From Acidocella sp. KAb 2-4 (GTDB taxonomy: Bacteria; Pseudomonadota; Alphaproteobacteria; Acetobacterales; Acetobacteraceae): 54,350 bases of DNA. Below, piece by piece: positions 22,639-32,000 of this stretch. The notes beneath the pieces were generated by a model that worked only from the letters and a program-made list of their open reading frames with translations, did not search any database and was not told the DNA's origin. Location: assembly GCF_020567705.1 (NCBI RefSeq), contig NZ_JAJDJU010000018.1:1-54350 (forward strand), in the 5' to 3' direction. The stretch's first letter is position 1. Each line of letters starts with the position of its first letter. The position numbers and the translations under genes are program-made.

Positions 22639-23199
22639 ATGCACAACATCTTCACGGTCATCACCGGTCTCGACGCCACCCTCTGCTTCGCCGCCTTCTC
22701 CTGGGGCGTGCGCGGGCATTTCCGCTCCACCGGGGCCATGCCGCTGGGCATGAAGATCACCAGCCTGCTCAGCCTGGCGCTGTTTGGCGGTTTCCTGTGG
22801 CATCTGGCGCATGGGTTGGGCGCGGCATGGTTCGTCTCCATTGTGCTGTTCACCGCCTCGCTCGGCGTGTTCGCCACCGCCATCCTGGCCAGCCGCCGCA
22901 CCCCGCCGACCCTGGCCTACGACACCGACGCCCCGAACTTCCTGCTCAAGCACGGCCCGTACCGTTACGTCCGTCATCCGTTCTATCTGGCTTATGTGCT
23001 GTTCTGGTTCGGCACCGCGCTGGCCGTGCACAGCCTGGCCGGCTGGCTCGCCCCGGTGGTGATGACCGCGCTCTATGTCGACGCCGCCTCCCGCGAGGAG
23101 CGCAAATTCGCGACCTCCGACCTTGCCGCTTCCTATGCCGCCTACCGCGCCCGCGCCGGCATGTTCTGGCCGCGCCCGCTGGCCCTGTTGGCTGGCTGA
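22639..23199 (+). CDS. Isoprenylcysteine carboxyl methyltransferase-like membrane enzyme
   Basis: A 186-aa integral membrane protein with four to five helices (about 3-22, 38-58, 62-84, 115-150). The C-terminal half carries the ICMT/PEMT signature: GPYRYVRHPFYLAY (106-119), then SREERKF (151-157) and SYAAYRARAGMF (165-176). In this superfamily those residues bind S-adenosylmethionine and the substrate headgroup. Known members methylate carboxyls of lipidated cysteine, or phospholipid amines. Bacteria do not prenylate proteins in this way, so a lipid-like small molecule made by the upstream acyltransferase is an attractive substrate (inference). The 29-bp gap suggests one transcript. Confidence 0.82.
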   Translation: MHNIFTVITGLDATLCFAAFSWGVRGHFRSTGAMPLGMKITSLLSLALFGGFLWHLAHGLGAAWFVSIVLFTASLGVFATAILASRRTPPTLAYDTDAPNFLLKHGPYRYVRHPFYLAYVLFWFGTALAVHSLAGWLAPVVMTALYVDAASREERKFATSDLAASYAAYRARAGMFWPRPLALLAG

Positions 23200-23217
23200 A
23201 CTGCTCCAGGTCCGACT

Positions 23218-23238
23218 CCAGGGGGCGCTGCCCCCTGG
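23218..23238. repeat. Perfect GC palindrome, CCAGGGGGC-gct-GCCCCCTGG
   Basis: The repeat has two 9-bp arms around a 3-nt loop, 18 bp after the methyltransferase stop. No T run follows on the plus strand. It resembles the dispersed 'ggggcgctgcccc' intergenic palindromes common in Acetobacteraceae genomes, and may also end or protect the upstream transcript. Confidence 0.6.
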
Positions 23239-23261
23239 GACTCTCCCGCCTGGCGGGCAAC

Positions 23262-23284
23262 AAAAAACCCGGCAAAATGCCGGG
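23262..23284 (-). terminator. Rho-independent terminator of rpmJ
   Basis: On the minus strand the hairpin CCCGGCA-ttt-TGCCGGG (23284-23268) is followed by six T. It lies 32 bp after the rpmJ stop. Confidence 0.9.
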
Positions 23285-23315
23285 CTGCTTGCCACCAGAG
23301 GTGAGGAAAAGAAGA

Positions 23316-23441
23316 TTAGCCCTGGCGCGCCTTCATGCGCGGGTTCTTCTTGTTGATCACGTAGACCCGGCCATGACGGCGGACGACGCGGCAGTTCTTG
23401 TCGCGGATTTTCGCGGACTTCAAGGAGTTACGGATCTTCAT
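23316..23441 (-). CDS. rpmJ: 50S ribosomal protein L36, zinc-free type
   Basis: A 41-aa basic protein starting [16 protein letters not shown] and ending [13 protein letters not shown]36 is the smallest protein of the large subunit. The usual C-x2-C...C-x4-H zinc ribbon is absent; only one Cys remains (KNCRVVRR), so this is the zinc-independent form standard in alphaproteobacteria. It is encoded alone and has its own terminator. The longer open frame to 23513 is ignored because the L36 start is diagnostic. Confidence 0.95.
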   Translation of the reverse strand: MKIRNSLKSAKIRDKNCRVVRRHGRVYVINKKNPRMKARQG

Positions 23442-23640
23442 GACGGCTCTCGGAGACAAAGATGGAACAATTGGTGGCGCGGTATGCCGGGTGCGCGCGG
23501 CGCTGTCAACCATGGTCCGCCTCCCGCCGCCGCAAACCGGGCTTCGCGCGTCATAAAACGGTCATTCGCTTTATCCCCGGTTCCGCTGTTGAAAGCCGGT
23601 TCAGCAGGTCAAAACCGCCGAGTCGAGTGGAGCATTGCCT

Positions 23641-24402
23641 ATGAAGATCAGTTTCGTGGTTCCAGCTTATAACGAGCAAGCGCTGCTGGCCAACTCGCTG
23701 CACGCGATCCGCGCGGAGATCGCCCGCGCCGGGCAGGTTTTAGGGCAGGATGCCGAAATCATCGTCGTCAACAACGCCAGCACGGACCGCACGCGCGAAG
23801 TGGCCGAGTCGGTGCCCGGCGTGAAGGTGGTGGACGAGCCGCGCAAAGGGCTGGTGCAGGCCCGCTGGTGCGGCTTCGAGCATTCCACCGGGGCGCTGAT
23901 CGCCAATATCGACGCCGACACCATTCTCCCGCCCGGCTGGCTGAGCGAGGTGCTGCGCCAGTTCGCGCGCACGCCCAAACTGGTCGGCCTTTCCGGCCCC
24001 TATGTGTATTACGGTGTGCCGCGCAAGGTGAATGTGGTGGTGGCGCTGTATTACCGGCTGGCTTGGCTGGCCTATGTGTTCAACCATCACGTGCTGAACG
24101 TGGGGGCGATGCTTCAGGGCGGTAATTTCGTGGTCAAGCGCGAGGCGATGCTGAAGCTCGGCAACCCCGACCTGCGGTTCTCTTTCTATGGCGAGGATAC
24201 CGACATGGCCAACCGGCTCTCCAAGGTGGGCCGGGTGAAGTTCACCTTCCGCCTGCCCGCGCAATCCTCCGGCCGCCGCTTGGTGGGCGAGGGGGTGTTC
24301 ACCATCGGCCTGCGCTACACCATGAATTTCTTCTGGGCCACGTTCCGCAAGCGCCCCTTCACCGAGGAGTGGCAGGACATCCGCGAGGAAGTCTCGCCCT
24401 GA
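23641..24402 (+). CDS. Family 2 glycosyltransferase
   Basis: A 253-aa GT-A fold enzyme. It opens with MKISFVVPAYNEQALLANSL, then EIIVVNNASTDRT and a DxD-type metal motif NIDADTILPPGWL. GGNFVVKREAMLKLGN and YGEDTDMANRLSKVGR mark the acceptor side. A weakly hydrophobic stretch (VNVVVALYYRLAWLAYVFN) may contact the membrane. It resembles GTs that act on lipid carriers, but donor and acceptor cannot be read from sequence. The start at 23641 has a GGAG-like site upstream. It stands alone on the plus strand, convergent with the GT at 24421. Confidence 0.85.
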   Translation: MKISFVVPAYNEQALLANSLHAIRAEIARAGQVLGQDAEIIVVNNASTDRTREVAESVPGVKVVDEPRKGLVQARWCGFEHSTGALIANIDADTILPPGWLSEVLRQFARTPKLVGLSGPYVYYGVPRKVNVVVALYYRLAWLAYVFNHHVLNVGAMLQGGNFVVKREAMLKLGNPDLRFSFYGEDTDMANRLSKVGRVKFTFRLPAQSSGRRLVGEGVFTIGLRYTMNFFWATFRKRPFTEEWQDIREEVSP

Positions 24403-24420
24403 CGCCACGGCGCCGCCCGC

Positions 24421-25440
24421 TCAGGGCGCTTCGAGGATTTCCGCCGCCGGGGCCGGGCGCTCTGCGGCGGTTTCCGGCTTTGCCGCCGGGGGTAAGGCCG
24501 GGCTGGTGAGGAACCAGTAGGCGAACAGCAGATTCTCCAGCGGCGTGGCGCGGCGGAAGCGCCCGCATGCCAGGGCCGTCAGCCGCTCCGGCAGCCCGCC
24601 ACGCAGCCCCGCGCGCACCAACCGCAGGTCCCGCCGCGCCGTGGGCGGCAGCCGCACCGCATGGGCCGCCAGCGCGTCGGCATGGCGGCGCAGCATGGTC
24701 ATATAGATTTGCGGCCCCCGCCGCAGCGCCGCCAGGGCGCGGGCGTGCAGCTTGCGGTCGCGGGCGATCAGGTTGTTTTTGTGCAGCCGGTAGAGCACTT
24801 GCGGGCGCTCGTCGAAGATCACCTTCCCGCCACAGGCGGAGACGACGATATAGCTCCACCAATCATGCACGGTGTCGGCTGGGTGGTTGGCGGTGGCCAC
24901 CAGCTTCGCCGCCGCGTTGTTCATCACCAGAGTGTTGCCGTTGGCGATGTTCTGCGTCAGGCAGGCGGGAAAGCCGCGCGCTGCGGCGTGCTGGGCTGAA
25001 AGCCGGGCGCCGCGCAGCGCCTCATCCACCAGATATTGCCGGGCGCAATACAGCGCGGGGGTATCGCCGGCCTCGGCCAGCCCCTCCAGCGCCGCCACCA
25101 GCTTTTCCGGCAGCCACACATCGTCCTGGTCGGCAAAGGCCACGGCCTCGGCATGCATGTTTTCGCGCAGCAGGGTGAGGAAGCTGGGCGAGGCCCCCAG
25201 ATGCGGCCCAGATGAGGCTGATTCGACACAGCGCTCCGGCCCCAGCCGGGCGGTGAAGGCGCGCATGATCTCCACCGTCTCGTCGGTCGAGCCGTCATCG
25301 CGCCAGTGCAGCACCCAATCCTCATGCGTTTGCGCGAGGAAGCTGTTGAGCTGCGCCCGCAGGAAGCGCGCGCCGTTATAGGTGGAGAGGAGGATGGCGA
25401 CCCTGCCCCGGGCAATGCCGCGCCGCGCGGGATTGGTCAT
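24421..25440 (-). CDS. Family 2 glycosyltransferase, rhamnosyltransferase-like
   Basis: A 339-aa GT-A enzyme. Motifs are VAILLSTYNGARFLRAQLNS, HWRDDGSTDET, FADQDDVWLPEKLVAAL (the ADQDDVW form is typical of RfbF/WbbL-like rhamnosyltransferases) and VHDWWSYIVVSACGGKVIFD. The C-terminus is rich in Ala and Pro. The gene follows rfbD after a 188-bp gap. A role in adding rhamnose from the dTDP-rhamnose made next door is likely but inferred. Confidence 0.85.
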   Translation of the reverse strand: MTNPARRGIARGRVAILLSTYNGARFLRAQLNSFLAQTHEDWVLHWRDDGSTDETVEIMRAFTARLGPERCVESASSGPHLGASPSFLTLLRENMHAEAVAFADQDDVWLPEKLVAALEGLAEAGDTPALYCARQYLVDEALRGARLSAQHAAARGFPACLTQNIANGNTLVMNNAAAKLVATANHPADTVHDWWSYIVVSACGGKVIFDERPQVLYRLHKNNLIARDRKLHARALAALRRGPQIYMTMLRRHADALAAHAVRLPPTARRDLRLVRAGLRGGLPERLTALACGRFRRATPLENLLFAYWFLTSPALPPAAKPETAAERPAPAAEILEAP

Positions 25441-25628
25441 ATGAGGCGCGCCGTGGTTTGCGAGATTGTGAAATAGCTGCTCATGCCCACCGGAAATACG
25501 CGCTCAAAGTTAAGAATTGCTTCACTTTTCGTCTTAAAGGGCGCCTCGCGCCGACGCAACGCGACCTCCCGCTTTTGTGATGCCGAGCATAAAAGTTCAT
25601 ATAACTTCATACGCTTGGGAGAATCTCT
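25441..25628. other. Gap between rfbD and the glycosyltransferase gene
   Basis: This 188-bp stretch is AT-richer at its right end. It contains AAGTT-catat-AACTT near 25594-25608, a short inverted repeat. It probably holds the promoter of the leftward glycosyltransferase gene. I see no clear rho-independent terminator for the rfb operon and no small gene. Confidence 0.35.
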
Positions 25629-26522
25629 TCAGCTTGGGGCATCCAGCGCCAGCAGCCCGGCCACGATGCCGGGCAGGCTCGCCCGCCACTCGGGCAAGGT
25701 GACGCCAAAAACTTGCGCGAGTTTCGTGCAGTTTAGCCGCGAATCGGGCGGGCGGCGGGTGGGCGTCGGCCACTCGGCGGTGCTGATCGGCTGTACCGCC
25801 GGCGCCTTGTAGCCCAGTTTGGCGGCCTCCTCGAAGATCGCGGCGGCGAAGCCATGCCAGGTCGTCTCGCCCGCGCCGGTGGCGTGGAATACGCCCCGGT
25901 AGTCAGGCCGCCAGCCCGTTGCCTCGATTTTCCCGACGATCGCCAAGATCGCGGCGGCGAGATCTGGCGCCGCCGTGGGCGTGCCGCGCTGGTCGGCCAC
26001 CACGCGCAGCACGGGCATCCTGCGCCCGGCCGCCAGCATGGTGCGGGCGAAATTCTTGCCATGCGCCGCATACACCCAGGCGGTGCGCAGAATCACCGCC
26101 TTGCCGCCCAGCGAGAGGATGGCGTCCTCGCCATCGCGCTTGGTGGCGCCGTAAACCCCGGTCGGGTGCGGGCGGTCCGTCTCCACATAGGGTGCGCCCT
26201 TGTCGCCGTCGAACACGTAATCGGTGGAGACATGGATGAACGGAATATCGCGCTGAGAGCACTGCCTAGCCAGCGCCAGCGGCCCGGTATGGTTGCCCGC
26301 GCGCGCCGCCGCCTGGTCGGTCTCTGCCTTGTCCACCGCCGTATAGGCGGCGGCGTTGATCACGAAATCGGGCTTCGCGGCGGCCATGCAGGCGCTGAGC
26401 GTCTCCGGTTTCTCAAAGTCAAAATTCGGCCGCGCCACCGCCTGGAAGGCGATGCCCCGCGCTTGGCACAGCGTCACCAGGGCGTTGCCCAGCTGGCCGG
26501 AGGCTCCCGTGATCAGGATCAT
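25629..26522 (-). CDS. rfbD: dTDP-4-dehydrorhamnose reductase
   Basis: The last step to dTDP-L-rhamnose, using NAD(P)H. The 297-aa protein starts MILITGASGQLGNALVTLC, the Rossmann GxxGxxG. It contains DFVINAAAYTAVDKAE and HVSTDYVFDGDKG, with the SDR YGATKRDGE catalytic Tyr-Lys pair. The start at 26522 overlaps the rfbC stop (ATGA), so the longer frame to 26546 is not used. It is the last of four coupled rfb genes. Confidence 0.95.
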   Translation of the reverse strand: MILITGASGQLGNALVTLCQARGIAFQAVARPNFDFEKPETLSACMAAAKPDFVINAAAYTAVDKAETDQAAARAGNHTGPLALARQCSQRDIPFIHVSTDYVFDGDKGAPYVETDRPHPTGVYGATKRDGEDAILSLGGKAVILRTAWVYAAHGKNFARTMLAAGRRMPVLRVVADQRGTPTAAPDLAAAILAIVGKIEATGWRPDYRGVFHATGAGETTWHGFAAAIFEEAAKLGYKAPAVQPISTAEWPTPTRRPPDSRLNCTKLAQVFGVTLPEWRASLPGIVAGLLALDAPS

Positions 26523-27079
26523 GCGTAGGTAAACCAAGTTTCGCAATCGGCCAGGCGCGGGGCGATCCGGTCCTTGTCCGAGAGCAGTTCCGCCCCTGGC
26601 TCAACCGGCCAGGGCAGGGCGAGGTCCGGGTCGTTCCAGATCACCGCCCGCTCGGCGGCTTTGTCGTAATCGGCGGTGACTTTGTAGATTACCTCGGTAT
26701 CGGGCACGAGCGTGCAGAACCCGTGCAGGAACCCGCCCGGAATCCAGAGTTGCGCCCAGTTTTCGGCGGAGAGTTCCGCCGCCACCCATTGGCCATAGGT
26801 CGGCGAGCTCTGGCGGATATCCACCGCCACATCCCAGATCGCGCCGCGCACCACCCGCACCAGCTTGCCCTGCACGCGCGGCGCCACCTGGCAATGCAGC
26901 CCGCGAATTGTGCCTTTGGCGGCGGAGAGGCTGTGATTATCCTGCACGAAATTTTCATCGAACCCGTGCGCGCGCAGTTTGGACGCGCTCCAGGTCTCGG
27001 AGAAGAAGCCGCGCGCATCGCCAAATTTCGGCGGGGTGATCAGCTTCACCTCGGGGATGGCGAGGCTCTCGATCTTCAT
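26519..27079 (-). CDS. rfbC: dTDP-4-dehydrorhamnose 3,5-epimerase
   Basis: A 186-aa cupin enzyme that epimerises C3 and C5 of dTDP-4-keto-6-deoxyglucose. Visible motifs are GDARGFFSETW, FVQDNHSLSAAKGTIRGLHC (with the catalytic His in GLHC) and LWIPGGFLHGFCTL. The length is normal for RfbC/RmlC. It follows rfbA with a 1-nt gap (TGA-c-ATG) and overlaps rfbD. Confidence 0.96.
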   Translation of the reverse strand: MKIESLAIPEVKLITPPKFGDARGFFSETWSASKLRAHGFDENFVQDNHSLSAAKGTIRGLHCQVAPRVQGKLVRVVRGAIWDVAVDIRQSSPTYGQWVAAELSAENWAQLWIPGGFLHGFCTLVPDTEVIYKVTADYDKAAERAVIWNDPDLALPWPVEPGAELLSDKDRIAPRLADCETWFTYA

Positions 27080-27080
27080 G

Positions 27081-27959
27081 TCAGTGTTTTCCTTCGGCGA
27101 TCTCGTTGAGAATCCGCCCCAGCTCGGTCTTGCCGATCAGATCGGCGCGGGCTTTCAGCTGCGCGCGGTCGATGAAGCCCATGCGGAAGGCGACTTCCTC
27201 GGGGCAGCCGACAAGGTTGCCCTGGCGGGTCTGGATGGTCTGCACGAAGGTCGCGGCCTGCAACAGGCTGTCGGGCGTGCCGGCATCCAGCCAGGCGGTG
27301 CCGCGCCCCAGCCGCTCCACCTTCAGCGTGCCCTCGCGCAGGTAGAGATTATTGAGATCGGTGATCTCCAGCTCCCCGCGCGCAGAGGGCTTGATCGTCC
27401 TGGCCAGCTCCACCACGCGGCGATCGTAAAAATACAGCCCTGTCACCGCCCAGTTGGAAGCCGGGTCGGCCGGTTTCTCCACGATATCCAGCGCCTTGCC
27501 GTCGGCGTCGAAGCTGACCACGCCGTAACGCTCCGGGTCGCGCACCTGATAGGCGAACACGGTTGCCCCTTCGGGCCGCGCCCCGGCGGCGCGCAGCAGG
27601 GTGGAGAGGTGATCGCCATGGATCAGATTATCGCCTAGCGCCAGGGCGCAGGCCTCGCCGCCGATCCAGTCCTCGCCGATCAGGAAGGCCTGGGCCAGCC
27701 CGTCCGGGCTCGGCTGCTCAGCATAGGAGATGCGGATGCCCAGATGCGCGCCATCATGGAACAGGCGCTGAAATTGCCCCAGATCAGCCGGGGTGGAGAT
27801 GATCAGCACCTCGCGGATGCCCGCCAGCATTAGCGTGCAGAGCGGGTAATAGATCATCGGCTTGTCGTATACCGGCAGCAATTGCTTGGAGCTGGCCTGG
27901 GTGATGGGGTGCAGCCGCGTCCCCGAACCGCCGGCCAGAATGATGCCCTTGTTGATCAT
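27081..27959 (-). CDS. rfbA: Glucose-1-phosphate thymidylyltransferase
   Basis: The first step of dTDP-rhamnose synthesis: glucose-1-phosphate plus dTTP gives dTDP-glucose. The 292-aa protein starts [20 protein letters not shown], the nucleotidyltransferase GGxGTRL motif. It has [19 protein letters not shown] and [10 protein letters not shown]-type substrate loops ([19 protein letters not shown]). The start at 27959 overlaps the rfbB stop (ATGA); the longer frame is not used. Confidence 0.96.
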   Translation of the reverse strand: MINKGIILAGGSGTRLHPITQASSKQLLPVYDKPMIYYPLCTLMLAGIREVLIISTPADLGQFQRLFHDGAHLGIRISYAEQPSPDGLAQAFLIGEDWIGGEACALALGDNLIHGDHLSTLLRAAGARPEGATVFAYQVRDPERYGVVSFDADGKALDIVEKPADPASNWAVTGLYFYDRRVVELARTIKPSARGELEITDLNNLYLREGTLKVERLGRGTAWLDAGTPDSLLQAATFVQTIQTRQGNLVGCPEEVAFRMGFIDRAQLKARADLIGKTELGRILNEIAEGKH

Positions 27960-29011
27960 GCCACCGCTCCCAGCCGCTGCCCGGCGTAAGTCCTGGCCCG
28001 GATGCCCCGCCACCACGCCGCATGGTCGAGATACCAGCCGATGGTAGCGCGCAAGCCACGCTCGAAATCATGCGAAGCTGTCCAATCCAGCGCCGCCTCG
28101 GCCCCGGAGGGGTCGATCTCGTAGCGGTGGTCATGGCCGGGCCGGTCGGTGACATAGGTGATCAGCCGCTCGCGCGCGCCGTTCGGGCTGGGCTGGAGCT
28201 CGTCGAGAATCGCGCAGATCGCCTTCACCACGTCGATATTCTTCCGTGGCTGGCGGGCGCCGATGCAATAGGTCTGCCCCGGCGCGCCTTGCGTCACCAC
28301 CTTCAGCAGCGCCTCGGCATGGTCGTCCACAAACAGCCAGTCGCGTGTGTTCAGCCCGGCGCCATAGACGGGCAGGGGCTTCTCCTCGAGGGCGTTGATC
28401 AGCATCAGCGGGATCAGCTTCTCCGGAAACTGCCACTTGCCATAATTATTGGTGGTGTTGGAGACGATCACCGGCAGGCCGTAAGTATGCATCCAGGCCC
28501 GCGCCAAATGGTCCGACGCCGCCTTGCTCGCCGAATACGGGCTGCGCGGGTCATAGGGCGTGTGCTCGTTGAAGGGCGGGTCATGGTCTTCGAGCGCGCC
28601 GAACACCTCGTCGGTGGAGATGTGATGGAAGCGGAAACGCTCCCGCCGCTCCCCGCTCAGTGTCGCGAAATATTCACGCGCCGCCTCCAGCATGATGAAG
28701 GTGCCGGTGACATTGGTCTGCACGAACGCCCCCGGCCCGTCGATCGAGCGGTCCACATGGCTCTCGGCGGCCAGATGCATCACCGCGTCCGGCTGGTGCG
28801 AGGCAAAGGCGGCGCGCATCGCCGCGAGGTCGCAGATATCGGCTTTGATCAGCCTGTGCGCGGGGTGGGTGAGGGCGTCTTCGAGCGCGTCCTCCGAGGC
28901 CGCGTAGGTCATCTTGTCGATATTGACGATCTCGTGCCCCGCCTGCCGGACTGCACGCCGCACCACCGCCGAGCCAATGAACCCGCAGCCGCCGGTGAGA
29001 AGAATTTTCAT
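27956..29011 (-). CDS. rfbB: dTDP-glucose 4,6-dehydratase
   Basis: A 351-aa extended SDR enzyme that converts dTDP-glucose to the 4-keto-6-deoxy sugar. Motifs are [44 protein letters not shown] and the catalytic [15 protein letters not shown]. It is the first gene of rfbBACD, 45 bp downstream of the large glycosyltransferase gene, so all five may be read together. Confidence 0.96.
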   Translation of the reverse strand: MKILLTGGCGFIGSAVVRRAVRQAGHEIVNIDKMTYAASEDALEDALTHPAHRLIKADICDLAAMRAAFASHQPDAVMHLAAESHVDRSIDGPGAFVQTNVTGTFIMLEAAREYFATLSGERRERFRFHHISTDEVFGALEDHDPPFNEHTPYDPRSPYSASKAASDHLARAWMHTYGLPVIVSNTTNNYGKWQFPEKLIPLMLINALEEKPLPVYGAGLNTRDWLFVDDHAEALLKVVTQGAPGQTYCIGARQPRKNIDVVKAICAILDELQPSPNGARERLITYVTDRPGHDHRYEIDPSGAEAALDWTASHDFERGLRATIGWYLDHAAWWRGIRARTYAGQRLGAVA

Positions 29012-29056
29012 GTGCGCATCCAGACGAAAGAGAAACGTTCAGCCGCCCCGCTTCAA

Positions 29057-32000
29057 TCAAACCTTGCGCCGTCTGGCAACGGGGGCGGCGGCTTTTTCCG
29101 CCTTCCGCGCGAATTGCGCGGCGAGCCGGGCGCGGTCCTCTTCCTGGGCGGCGCGCATGGCGGCGGGCAGGTCCAGCGCCGTAGCGGCCAGCGCGTGCAT
29201 CCGCGCGATCTCGGCCAGATGCGCCTCGGCGCTGAGCGATTGCGTGACCCCCGCGCCATGGCGGCGATGCGTGTTCAGCGGCGCGGCGAGATACACGATC
29301 TGCCCCTCCTGCCCGGCGAGCAGCGCCAGATAGAGCCGCCAATCCCCGGCCAGCTTCCAGCTTTCCAGGTCCGGCACCGCGTCCAGCGCGTCGAGCAGCG
29401 CCTCGCGCCGCCACAGCACGGCGCTGACATTGGGGATGAGATTGCGCACCGCCAGCAGCCGCGCCGCGAAATCCCGCCCGTCCCAGATGCCCGAGCCACT
29501 CAGCGCCGTCACCCCGTTGGCGAAGTAATAGGATTGATAATCGGGCATCACCTGGGCGCCGGCCTCGTCCACGGCGCGGCTATCGGTGAAGCCGAGCAGC
29601 GGGGCCGAGGCGGCGGCCATCGCCTCCATCAGCCGCGAGAGGAAGCGCGGATCGGCCGCGTCATCGGCCTCGCACAGCCAGACATACTCGCCCGTGGCGG
29701 CCTCCGCCGCGCGCCGCCATTGCGCGAACACCCCGGTATTCGCCGCGTTGGCCAGCACGCGCAGCTCCCGCCCGGCGGCCTCGGCCACGCGCGCCGCCAC
29801 CGCCAGCGACTCATCGGTGGACGCGTCGTCGAGCAGCAGCACCTCCTGGACCGGGTAGGTCTGCGCGAACACGCTCTCCAGCCGCTCCGGCAGGTAGCGG
29901 GCGTAATTGTAATTCACCACCGCCACGCTCACGCGCTTTAGCCCTGGCGCCGCGAGGTGCAGCAGCTCACGCACATAGGCGGCGAAATCAAACGCCCGCG
30001 CCGCCATCGCGCTCAGGCGCGGGCGCTGCGCGGCGAGGGCCGCGTGGTCCAGCAACTCGTCCAGCTTGGCCAGGAAATCCTCGACATCGCCGGGCTTGGC
30101 CACGCCGCCAGCCTGTTCGCGGCGCAGCAATTCGGGGATGCCGCCGCTCTCGTCAAACGCCACGCAGGGCACGCCGCAGGCCAGCGCCTCCATCACCACG
30201 GTCGGCAGCGGGTCCTCGCGCGAGGGCAGGGCCAGCACGTCGGCGGCGGAGAAATACTCCGCCACGCGCTCGGTATAGGGGATATGGGTGAAGCACCCCG
30301 CCTCCTGCGCGCGCCGCATCTCGGGGGCGAGATAGGTGCGCAGCATGAACTCCACATCCCCCACCCAGACGAAGCGCACATCGCCCCGCCGCGCCGCCGT
30401 GCTGCGCGCCATTTGCAGGAACAGATCAAACCCCTTGCGCAGATGCCCAAACCCGGCGCCGAGCACGAGGAACTGCGCCTCGCCCACACCCAGCTCGCGG
30501 CGGATGCGCGCGCGGGCTTCGGCGTCGAAGCGCATCTCCTGATAATTGCCCTGGGCCAGCACCACAGCCTGCTCGCGCCGCAAATCCACCGCCGCCGCAA
30601 ACGCCTCTTGCAGATAGAGCGAGGAGAATACGAGCTGGCTCGCCGCCCCCGCCCCCAGCCGCGCCTGGATTTCCAGGTTATATTCCTTCAGCAATTGCGG
30701 CATCTCATGCACCAGCAGCGTGGCGCTGATGCCGCGCTGCTCCAGCCATGGCACCACCCGCGCCGCGGCGGCGGAGTTGACGATCGCCGTGCGGATGCCC
30801 ATCGCCCTGTATTTATCAAGCAGATTGCAGATGATGGTCTTGTCGTAGGCGACGCTGACCTCCGCCGTCTCGTAATATTTACCGAGCAGCGGGCCGACGC
30901 CGAGCAGCAGCAGATGCACCTTCAGGCCCCATTGCCGCGCCAGTTTGCGCGCGATGTTGAGCAGCAGGAGTTGCGCCCCATGCGGCTGCGCGTCATGCCC
31001 CACCAGCAAGATGCCGGCGGCAAATTCCGCCGCCTCGCGCTCGCATACCGCGCGCGCGGTGGCGTTGAGATACGCCGCGCCGGAATACAGATCCGGCTCC
31101 AGATACGCCCCCTCGGCCCATTCATTCCAGGCGTTCACGCAGATCACCCGCTCGCCATAAAACGGATTCTCCACGGTATAATCGATGAGTTTCTCAAGCC
31201 ATTCTTGGTAATGCGCGGGGGTGGCACCGTGCAGCGCCAGCCCCTTGCCCTCGCGGCGCGGATCATTGTCCCAGCCGGGCACGATGGTCTTGATCAGCGG
31301 ATAATCCGGCACCGGCAGGCGCAGCGAGGTTTCGGCGAGATCGGCATATTCATGCACGGTGGCCGAGAAATCCGGGTCCAGCAGGGTCAGCGTATCATTG
31401 ATCCGCGGGGTCTCCTGGCTCAGCTTGTGTGGCGGGAATTCCACGGCCCCATCCAGCCCATAGGGTTCGGGGTCGTAATCGCCCAGGCTTTGCGCCATCA
31501 CCAGCAGCGGGCGCTCGCCATGCAAATCCTCAAACATCCGCCGCCATTTGGCGATGCGCGCGGCGGCGTCTGGGATCAGCGTGGCGCGGTAGATCATCAA
31601 CAGCGGCCGGCTGTCGATGCGGATATAGCGTGGATCCGCGAATAGCCGGGCGAAATGCGCGATCAGCGCCGCGTCATCCTCCTCCAGATATTCCTGCGCG
31701 ATCAAAACCTCGCGCTCCATCCCGTCCCAACGGCGCGTCCAGTTCTCATTCGCCCACATCGCGCAGAACGAAAAATCCAAGGATTTATCAGCAAGAAATT
31801 GTTCGAGCGGCTTTTCCAGCAGGCGGTGCCGGTTGAACCAATAGGTGTAGAACACAAAGCCTTCCAGCCCCGCGCCCTTGGCCATCTCGATCTGCCGGCG
31901 CAATGTCGCCGGATCATCCAGCGCGTAATGGCCAAGATCGCGCGGGATGCGCGGCTGCACATGGCCGATGAAGCGCGGCAGCGCCCGGCCGAGATTCGTC

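Noticed and set aside
28022-31645. Long plus-strand frames over rfbB and the giant glycosyltransferase
   Set aside because: They cover several genes on the opposite strand and have no domain or ribosome binding site.
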